Shown in pieces: positions 1 through 5,502 of a stretch of 9,289 nt of DNA (position 1 is the stretch's first letter; each line of letters starts with the position of its first letter). Both the position numbers and the translations under genes were made by a program. Source of the stretch: Candidatus Coatesiibacteriota bacterium (GTDB lineage Bacteria; B130-G9); the NCBI GenBank assembly GCA_016929465.1, contig JAFGIT010000219.1, forward strand, positions 1 to 9,289. Direction: 5' to 3'. Below the pieces are notes generated by a model. It was given only the letters and a program-made list of their open reading frames with translations. It made no database searches and was not told the origin of the DNA.

Positions 1-23
1 ATCAAAGCGTCCACCACCTCCCT

Positions 24-75
24 CCCCTCCCCGCCTCGCCGTCGCCGATTTCGGCGACGGAGAGGCGGGGAGGAG
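24..75. repeat. long GC-rich inverted repeat (hairpin)
   Basis: A strong inverted repeat. The outer arms 26-37 and 62-73 pair perfectly over 12 bases. After a single G/A mismatch (38 against 61), the inner arms 39-47 and 52-60 (CCGTCGCCG / CGGCGACGG) pair over 9 bases around a 4-base loop, ATTT. Almost all pairs are G-C, so the folded RNA or cruciform would be very stable. No T-run follows on either strand, so it is not a canonical intrinsic terminator. It could be a U-less terminator or mRNA-stabilising hairpin of a gene to the left, or a dispersed palindromic repeat. The structure is seen directly; its function is unknown. Confidence 0.75.
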
Positions 76-137
76 ATTCTTGCGTCGCCCCGGCCCCCAG
101 GCTGCGCAAATGCTTGCCTGCGGCTATTCATAATGAT

Positions 138-150
138 CCCCCGTCGGGGG
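138..150. repeat. small G/C-run hairpin
   Basis: CCCCC (138-142) and GGGGG (146-150) are separated by the 3-base loop GTC, with a sixth G at 151. It lies about 30 bases upstream of the -35 element of the promoter at 183-210. No T-tract follows. Its function is unknown and it may be incidental. Confidence 0.4.
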
Positions 151-182
151 GTACCGAACGACACCAATCACCATCCTATCGC

Positions 183-210
183 TTGCCTGTTCAATCATCT
201 TCGATATAAT
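183..210 (+). promoter_or_regulatory. sigma-70 promoter of the four-TM membrane protein gene
   Basis: A perfect -10 hexamer TATAAT (205-210) sits 16 bases downstream of TTGCCT (183-188), which matches the TTGACA -35 consensus at four of six positions. Transcription would begin near 217, leaving a leader of about 34 bases before the ATG at 251. A GGGAG (236-240) lies 10 bases before that ATG. Position, orientation and spacing all fit transcription of the downstream gene alone. Confidence 0.65.
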
Positions 211-250
211 GAATCCAGAATTATTCGATTAAATTGGGAGATGTTTGTAG

Positions 251-2188
251 ATGGCGACAGGGCCGGATGGAAGCCGCAACTGGAAGGCGATGAACATCGC
301 CGTTGAATGGTTCCGCGCACTCCCAGAGAGGTTTTCATCTTGGAGAGACAATCCCCCGTGGCGAGGATTTGATGAGCGCCTCAAATACGCCAAATATGAC
401 CCTGAAGATCCCCATCGCAGAATCCTGAAGACTGCCATTAGGGCTTTCTTAATTATGGTAGGGGTAGCCCTTCTATTGTCATCCGTGGTCCAATTTATTC
501 CGCATTTGGACCGTTTCATTGAATCAGCAAGATATTTACAGAGCGCTCTAGCGCAGTCGGTGGCGGCTCTGTTGGCCGTTTGCTTCACTGTCGCATTTGT
601 GACATTTCAGGTTGTTTCATCGAGGCTAACCTCAGGAGCAGCAGCGATCATCCTCCGGAGCCCCGCCCTGCAGAAGATTCTATCAACAGGAGTTTCTACT
701 ATCTTCTTCTCGCTTGCATTTCTGGTGATAATTCCGAAATCCGGCACATGGTTGACTGGATTGGCCATTTCAGCGGCAATCGTCGGAGTACTCGCCGGCG
801 GGTACATTCTTTTTCTGGCTCTTTCTTTCTTCGCCTTCGCGTTGGACTATGTCAGGCAGGAAGTAATCCTGGAAATGCACTCCGGGCTTCTAAAAGAGAT
901 GGAAGAGCAACTCGAGCACGGGAAATGCCTTGAGGCATTGCCTCTTCATCTAAAAGATGAGCTCCACGTACTGGCCGAATTGTGGGTCGAGCATTGTGGG
1001 AAGAACGACCAGAGGGCACGTGACTTGCTACTCAAGATGTTCTCGCAAGGGTACTTGAGGGCCTTTGAAATATTGAGAGATGGTCCTCGCGAGGGCGACA
1101 TATTCGCTACTCGCCTCAAGGCACTATACGCCTACATCGATGAGCTCATTGGAGCACTAGATGAACTGGACTTCCACTGCTCAGGTCATGAGAATCGTGG
1201 CAAGATATGGCTGTCGCCGCTTCTGTCCGTCCTCAGGAGCGGCGGGAAGAGATGCTTGGAATTCCCCACGCCAGCTCCCTTGAGCACTTGGCTTGGTCGT
1301 CTCTCTCAGTTCTATTTGCGCGCTGAAGCATTGAATAGAGAGGCTGCCTTGTCTGAGTGGGGGCGAATGATCTATATTTCAATTGGGAATCTCCATTCTC
1401 AAGCTCTCTATCACATGCCTAATGGCGTCAAATCAGAGGCGTGGTTCCAAGATGGAGTATTTGCGAGACAGCTCCTTGGCAATCTATTCTATTACCTCAA
1501 TGAGGCTTTGCATGCCTGCGTAAGGGAAGGATACACGGGGCTTTGCAGAGGTATCTTGACTAATCAAATGAATCCCTCACTCGACGGAGTAACCTTCCTA
1601 CGGCATACAAAGCCATATAGCGATGACCGGATAATCTCTCTCATCCGATTCGAAAGAAAAATGCTCTGGAGGACAATTCTGAATGTCGGCGGGCATGTTG
1701 CCTATAGGGATTATCAACCGAACTCCGATATGGGTCGATTGCTTGAATTCCTATCATTAGCGACATGCATATTCAGAGGAATCGGGAATGTGGATCTGGA
1801 TGAGCAGGGGTTCTTGGAGATCGCCCTACTCGATGCTCTGAAATCACAAGATCATCACAGATGGGTGCAGGGCAATTATAGTGGGCCATCGCTTCAGGAT
1901 ATAAACATACCGCGCTTCTGGATTCTATTGAGAATCATCTTGGGGGCATGTGGAATATGGTCCGAGAACAATATGATCTGCGAAGGAGTTGTCCATGATT
2001 GGCCAACGCTGAAGCTGGATCTTCAGGGCTTCTTGAGAGAAGCCATTCGGTGGGCACATCAGGATCAAGTTCTACTGGGATTTCGCGACAAGCTTGCCAG
2101 CCGGCGATTGATCCCTAATTCTCACTCATTCCATAGGAGCAGTGACATGCTCAAAGCAAGATTCGAGGAATTGACTCGCACCAATTAA
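251..2188 (+). CDS. hypothetical four-helix membrane protein with large C-terminal domain
   Basis: I do not recognise this 645-residue protein with confidence. Four hydrophobic segments are visible near residues 60-82, 97-122, 143-161 and 167-198, followed by about 445 mostly soluble residues without an obvious catalytic motif. The N-terminal 60 residues are rich in Trp, Arg and charged residues and are probably cytoplasmic. The four-helix block and the stretch FVTFQVVSSRLTSGAAA after helix 2 recall DUF2254-type membrane proteins, but this resemblance is from memory and weak. The ATG follows an in-frame TAG directly, with GGGAG 10 bases upstream; Met14 at 290 is a poorer alternative start. 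The gene has its own promoter and no partner on its strand. It is more AT-rich than the other genes, roughly half GC by eye, which hints at horizontal acquisition. That a protein is encoded is well supported; its role is unknown. Confidence 0.8.
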   Translation: MATGPDGSRNWKAMNIAVEWFRALPERFSSWRDNPPWRGFDERLKYAKYDPEDPHRRILKTAIRAFLIMVGVALLLSSVVQFIPHLDRFIESARYLQSALAQSVAALLAVCFTVAFVTFQVVSSRLTSGAAAIILRSPALQKILSTGVSTIFFSLAFLVIIPKSGTWLTGLAISAAIVGVLAGGYILFLALSFFAFALDYVRQEVILEMHSGLLKEMEEQLEHGKCLEALPLHLKDELHVLAELWVEHCGKNDQRARDLLLKMFSQGYLRAFEILRDGPREGDIFATRLKALYAYIDELIGALDELDFHCSGHENRGKIWLSPLLSVLRSGGKRCLEFPTPAPLSTWLGRLSQFYLRAEALNREAALSEWGRMIYISIGNLHSQALYHMPNGVKSEAWFQDGVFARQLLGNLFYYLNEALHACVREGYTGLCRGILTNQMNPSLDGVTFLRHTKPYSDDRIISLIRFERKMLWRTILNVGGHVAYRDYQPNSDMGRLLEFLSLATCIFRGIGNVDLDEQGFLEIALLDALKSQDHHRWVQGNYSGPSLQDINIPRFWILLRIILGACGIWSENNMICEGVVHDWPTLKLDLQGFLREAIRWAHQDQVLLGFRDKLASRRLIPNSHSFHRSSDMLKARFEELTRTN

Positions 2189-2371
2189 CCGAATAATACA
2201 ATATCAGTTAGATCCCGGCCGTTTGGTGTGCATAATTCTCAATTGGTTGCCGTAGAGCTAGATTATAGGATGTCCCGTCAGGCCGCGACAATCCAAAGCG
2301 GCGTCAAGCCACCGCACTTCACGTGGCCTTATCTCCGCGCGTCGACCGATGCCAATCCCCAAGTCCGGGAT
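2189..2371. other. intergenic stretch, no gene seen
   Basis: No credible coding region lies here; a 60-codon frame opening at GTG 2228 lacks a ribosome binding site and family resemblance. No T-tailed hairpin follows the stop codon at 2188, so the terminator of the upstream gene is not evident. A weak inverted repeat, GCCAC (2308-2312) and GTGGC (2323-2327) with a 10-base loop, contains a CACGTG palindrome edge and may be incidental. Confidence 0.5.
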
Positions 2372-2389
2372 TTGACACCTCCCGTCAAA
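2371..2389. promoter_or_regulatory. inverted repeat over the -35 box, candidate operator
   Basis: TTTGAC (2371-2376) and GTCAAA (2384-2389) are perfect 6-base arms around a 7-base spacer. The repeat spans the -35 hexamer and the first half of the spacer of the promoter, a common position for a repressor operator. The arms do not match the known Rex operator type (TTGTGA-N6-TCACAA). An inverted repeat this short can arise by chance. Confidence 0.35.
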
Positions 2390-2400
2390 ATCGCTATAAA
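2372..2400 (+). promoter_or_regulatory. near-consensus sigma-70 promoter of the radical SAM gene
   Basis: A perfect -35 TTGACA (2372-2377) and a -10 TATAAA (2395-2400, one mismatch) are separated by exactly 17 bases, the optimal spacing. Transcription would start near 2407, leaving a leader of about 89 bases before the GTG at 2496. The -35 box forms the left arm of the inverted repeat TTTGAC-N7-GTCAAA (2371-2389), so a repressor bound there could occlude it. The promoter match is seen directly; regulation through the repeat is inference. Confidence 0.8.
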
Positions 2401-2422
2401 CTGCGCTTGAAAGCGTGAGTTT

Positions 2423-2454
2423 GGGCGCTCTTTCGGGCGCTCTCGGGGTTTTTT
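2423..2454 (+). other. leader segment with direct repeat and T6 run
   Basis: The untranslated leader carries GGGCGCTC twice (2423-2430 and 2436-2443), followed by CGGGG and a run of six T (2449-2454). Although a G-rich tract precedes the T-run, I find no complementary C-rich arm upstream that would make a stable terminator stem, so I do not call attenuation. A short stem CGCTT/AAGCG lies just before it at 2404-2415. The repeats are real; any regulatory role is open. Confidence 0.3.
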
Positions 2455-2495
2455 GCGGGCATTTGGGCGAACTTGTGGGACCTGGGGCGAGATAA

Positions 2496-3935
2496 GTGAC
2501 GAGTCGCGAGGTTAAGATCCTCTTTGTCAATCCTGGGCGTGGTATATACGACATGCCGCCGCTCGGGGTGTGTTATCTCACTTCATACCTTAGAAAGCAC
2601 GGCCGGGACCGATACAGCGTCCTGCTCGCGGACGAATATGCGGGCCACAACCCGGTCAAGGTCGCGAGGGAATTCGAGCCGGATATCATCGGATTTTCGT
2701 GTGCGACGGCGCAGTACTACCGCGCGACATTGCTTGCAGAAAAAATCCGCGAGTTCAGCAAGGTCCCGTTCATAATCGGCGGCCTGCATCCGACGGCCCT
2801 TCCTGAGCGGGTTATCGAGGAAGGCTTCTTCGATATCGCGGTCATCTCCGAGGGCGAACGCTCCTTCACTCAGCTCGTTGACGCGCTCTCGGCTTCGGAA
2901 TTCTCGATCGACGATGCGGGCCTCGAAAAAGTCCCCGGCGTCTGCTTCATGCACCACGGCGAGATATTCCAGACAGAGCCGCCCGCTTTCATCGACGACC
3001 TGGACACTATCCCGTTCCCCGACAGGTCGCTGCTCGATCTCAAGCACTATCTTCGGCCGAACGCCGCGATCCGCAGCATGATAACCCGCAACACGACGAT
3101 CATGACGTCCCGTGGCTGCCCGTTCCGCTGCATCTACTGCATCTCGGTGCACCGCCGGCAGCTCCGCAAGCACTCGCCCGAATACGTCATCGAGGAGACG
3201 CAAAAGCTGATAAAGGACTACAACCTGGAGGGGCTTTGCATAATCGACGACACGTTCATATTCGACCAGGAGCGTGCGTCGAAGATCGCCGAGATGATGA
3301 TCGAGAAAGGCATCTCGGACCGCCTGAAATGGCCGTGCTACGGGCGTGCAAACATCGTGAGCAAGGCGGAGGATTCGTTCATCGAATTGCTGAAGAAGGC
3401 TGGGATGGCACAGATGGAGTTCGGCTTCGAGAGCGCATCGCCGCGCGTGCTGGAATTTCTCAAGGGCAAGGGTGTGACGCCCGCGGATAACCTGGCGACG
3501 CTAGACACGCTGGAGCGGCTGAATGTGCGGACGCTAGCGACCTTCCTGACAGGCGTCCCGACCGAGACCGCGGAGGAAGTGCAGACGACGGTCGATTTCA
3601 TCCGCCAGAATTTCGAGCGGCTCGCATACTTCGAGATACTGTACCTGGTACCGTATCCGGGGACGAAGGTCTGGGAGCTATATCACATGGACGAGGTCCT
3701 TGCGCCCGACCTCTGGCAGAACTACAAGATTGGGCTCAACAAGCGGTTCCCGGTCGACTCGGAATTCGTGCGCAGCATTGACTACGAGGCCGCGACCAAG
3801 GCCGTCAACGAGGTCCTTTCGATGATGGCAAGAAAGCAGACGCTCTCCTACAACCTGCGCTTCCTACGGGACCGGCTCCGCATCGCGCCGATCGACACGA
3901 TAAAGAAGATCGCAGGGCACCTATTCAGGCGCTGA
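2496..3935 (+). CDS. B12-binding-domain radical SAM protein
   Basis: This 479-residue protein has the two-domain layout of the BchE/HpnJ-like group. An N-terminal Rossmann-type cobalamin-binding domain spans about residues 6-130, with PPLGVCYLTSYLRKHG at 21-36 and IIGGLHPTALPE at 93-104. It is followed by a radical SAM core with CPFRCIYC, placing the [4Fe-4S]-binding cysteines at 208, 212 and 215. Further core motifs are DDTF at 251-254, QMEFGFES at 306-313 and the VPYPGT loop at 385-390. Such enzymes cleave S-adenosylmethionine to a radical and often perform methylations, cyclisations or rearrangements in lipid, cofactor or natural-product synthesis; the substrate here cannot be told. The classical DxHxxG B12 motif is not apparent, as in many members of the group. 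GTG at 2496 directly follows an in-frame TAA and has GGGG 8 bases upstream. The gene has its own strong promoter, and its 3' end overlaps the convergent phosphatase gene. Confidence 0.9.
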   Translation: MTSREVKILFVNPGRGIYDMPPLGVCYLTSYLRKHGRDRYSVLLADEYAGHNPVKVAREFEPDIIGFSCATAQYYRATLLAEKIREFSKVPFIIGGLHPTALPERVIEEGFFDIAVISEGERSFTQLVDALSASEFSIDDAGLEKVPGVCFMHHGEIFQTEPPAFIDDLDTIPFPDRSLLDLKHYLRPNAAIRSMITRNTTIMTSRGCPFRCIYCISVHRRQLRKHSPEYVIEETQKLIKDYNLEGLCIIDDTFIFDQERASKIAEMMIEKGISDRLKWPCYGRANIVSKAEDSFIELLKKAGMAQMEFGFESASPRVLEFLKGKGVTPADNLATLDTLERLNVRTLATFLTGVPTETAEEVQTTVDFIRQNFERLAYFEILYLVPYPGTKVWELYHMDEVLAPDLWQNYKIGLNKRFPVDSEFVRSIDYEAATKAVNEVLSMMARKQTLSYNLRFLRDRLRIAPIDTIKKIAGHLFRR

Positions 3936-4907
3936 TCGACTCCTCCATACGTCGCGCACTATCACTCCGTAACGAAGGCCGTGGTCTGAGACGGTCATCG
4001 CCTCCTGGCCGAATGCGCCGAGCAGCTCGTGCAGTATCGAGAGGCCAGCGTCGATCACCGGCGCACGTCCCTTCGGAAGTCCCGGCACTGCATAACGCTC
4101 CTCCAGCGACATCGCGCCAAGCCTCTCTATGTGCTTCTGAATAGTATCTCTTGGAACCCTCGCCTTGTGCACTCGCATAGGGATATACGGGACTATCTCA
4201 TGCTCCATCGCAACCAGCGTCGTGGCGGAGCCGCCAACTCCGACCATCAGCGGCGACATTTTTACGTCTTTTGTAGTTAAGATGATCCGCTGAGCTTGAG
4301 TGTTCTCGAACTCAGCGCGAATGCCATCTCTTAGCCGCGCCATCTCATCGGGGACGGTCGGATAATTCGTTATGAACCTGTCCGTCAGGACGAGCGATCC
4401 AATCGGCAGACTGACCGCCAGCTCGGGCTTTGCAGGACTCCCGTCCTCCCCAACTCTCGGATGGCCGAAGACTAGCTCGCTGCTGCCACCGCCAACGTCC
4501 ATCACAACGACGGGCCCAGCATAGTTCGAAAGGCCGTGGGTAGCTCCCCAGAAGGTTAGAAGGGCCTCTTCGTCGCCCGAGATCACCTCGACCTCGACGC
4601 CCGTCGCATCGTGGACCTCGTTTATGAATTCTTGACGATTGGGCGCTTTTCTGAGGGCACTCGTCCCGACGACCGAGATACTCGTCGCGCCGACATCCTT
4701 CAGCTTCTGGACGTATTCGATCACCGGCTTCAGCGTTCGCTCGATGCTCTTTCGACGGACCGACGGATCGCTCGCCGTCCCCGCACCGAGCGCCGTGATG
4801 ACGCTCTCGTTGAGCAATTCCCGCATTTTGCCGTCCGTGGTTTTCTCGACCGCGAGGCACAGGACCGAGCCCGTCCCGACGTCTATCGAGCCAAATATCT
4901 CGGACAT
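3921..4907 (-). CDS. Ppx/GppA family phosphatase
   Basis: Predicted cytoplasmic exopolyphosphatase or guanosine pentaphosphate phosphohydrolase of the ASKHA (actin/Hsp70-like) fold, 328 residues, a typical length for single-module Ppx/GppA proteins without the C-terminal HD-type extension. The family motifs appear in order: phosphate-1 loop GSIDVGTGSV (6-15), VVGTSALRKAPNR (79-91), VISGDEEALL with the likely catalytic acidic pair E113/E114 (108-117), phosphate-2 loop MDVGGGSSEL (136-145), SLPIGSLVLTDRF (166-178), and the adenosine-type motif VGVGGSATTL (222-231). DHGLRYGVI (308-316) closes the domain. Whether polyphosphate or pppGpp is the substrate cannot be decided from sequence. I chose the ATG at 4907 over a longer frame starting at 5090, because the phosphate loop follows it directly and the upstream gene stops one base earlier (TAA-T-ATG), which suggests translational coupling. 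It is the last gene of the minus-strand operon. Confidence 0.92.
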   Translation of the reverse strand: MSEIFGSIDVGTGSVLCLAVEKTTDGKMRELLNESVITALGAGTASDPSVRRKSIERTLKPVIEYVQKLKDVGATSISVVGTSALRKAPNRQEFINEVHDATGVEVEVISGDEEALLTFWGATHGLSNYAGPVVVMDVGGGSSELVFGHPRVGEDGSPAKPELAVSLPIGSLVLTDRFITNYPTVPDEMARLRDGIRAEFENTQAQRIILTTKDVKMSPLMVGVGGSATTLVAMEHEIVPYIPMRVHKARVPRDTIQKHIERLGAMSLEERYAVPGLPKGRAPVIDAGLSILHELLGAFGQEAMTVSDHGLRYGVIVRDVWRSRSAPE

Positions 4908-4908
4908 A

Positions 4909-5502
4909 TTACTCGAAGACTCCACGATTGATGACTTTGCCGTTTCTATCGAGTACCACGACGTTGACGCCCGGCTCATTCGGCGAGGATGCAACTCGGT
5001 TGACGGCGATGATCGACCTGCCAATGCCCTCGGAATCGCCGATGCTCCTCGCAACGATCTTGCATGGCGAACGGACGCCCGTCTTGCCAATCAAGTCGCC
5101 TTCGTCGATCTCCACTCCGATTTCCTGCACGCCCATCCGCCATGCCGCGGAGCCGAGCTTGGCGTCCATCACGCCGATTATGACGAGAGAGGCACCCCAG
5201 ACGAGATTGATCTCGCGCTGTGCACCGATCCTTATCATTGTGCTCTCGAGCTCTTCCCAGATCTTCTTCGATGGCCTTCCATTGATGGAGACGATGACGA
5301 TGCTCTCCGCTGGGCACGAATTGATGAACTCTCTCAGGGAGAGATCTGAATTCCCCTTGTTGATAGCGATGGGAATGTCCACTCTCGGCTCTGCCGGTCG
5401 CGGAGGCCCAAAGTCAGTCAATTGAAGCGCTGCGACGGTCAAAACGAAGACCGCGAATAGCGCCCATGGTGCGATGACCTTCAGATGGCTCTTCAGGCTC
5501 AT
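4909..5502 (-). CDS. membrane-anchored protein with FAM3/ILEI-like segments
   Basis: A 197-residue protein. Residues 8-27 form one hydrophobic helix after a basic start, reading as an uncleaved signal anchor, so residues from about 30 onward would lie outside the inner membrane. Residues 56-117 resemble the second half of the interleukin-like EMT inducer (FAM3/ILEI) domain: LREFI, then SIVIVSINGRPS, a helix with LESTMIRIGA, and GASLVIIGVMDAKLG. Residues 162-197, with IIAVNR and GVNVVVLDRNGKVINRGVF, resemble the first half of that domain (compare GINVALVNGKTGEVLDTKYF in human FAM3C, recalled from memory). The halves are thus in swapped order. ILEI-like domains in bacteria are often tied to envelope glycan enzymes, which fits the upstream ligase gene. 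The start overlaps that gene's stop (ATGA) and has no clear ribosome binding site of its own. The gene is real; the family assignment is tentative. Confidence 0.7.
   Translation of the reverse strand: MSLKSHLKVIAPWALFAVFVLTVAALQLTDFGPPRPAEPRVDIPIAINKGNSDLSLREFINSCPAESIVIVSINGRPSKKIWEELESTMIRIGAQREINLVWGASLVIIGVMDAKLGSAAWRMGVQEIGVEIDEGDLIGKTGVRSPCKIVARSIGDSEGIGRSIIAVNRVASSPNEPGVNVVVLDRNGKVINRGVFE

Noticed and set aside
241-306. A 21-residue upstream ORF overlapping the start of the membrane protein gene
   Set aside because: GGGAG directly abuts its ATG with no spacing, so initiation there is unlikely; the same GGGAG serves the ATG at 251 better.
2228-2410. A 60-codon frame in the intergenic region
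   Set aside because: It starts at GTG without a ribosome binding site, spans the strong promoter, and its product resembles nothing known to me.
2436-2454. An intrinsic terminator or attenuator at the T6 run
   Set aside because: The bases before the T-run are G-rich, but no complementary arm makes a stable stem; it also lies downstream of the strong promoter.
2401-2495. A cobalamin riboswitch upstream of the B12-binding radical SAM gene
   Set aside because: The leader is too short for the aptamer and no B12-box-like conserved core is visible.
2583-3203. A 206-codon open frame antisense to the radical SAM gene
   Set aside because: Its composition (Arg, Asp, Ala, Val rich) mirrors the opposite coding strand, and no motif or ribosome binding site supports it.
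4908-5090. A 61-residue N-terminal extension of the Ppx/GppA gene up to 5090
   Set aside because: It overlaps the end of the upstream gene in another frame, has low-complexity Arg/Ser-rich composition, and the phosphate-binding loop begins right after the ATG at 4907, which is spaced one base from the upstream stop.
4639-5349. A 236-codon plus-strand frame over the ppx and FAM3-like genes
   Set aside because: It crosses two well-supported minus-strand genes, has no recognisable domain, and looks like a mirror of coding bias.
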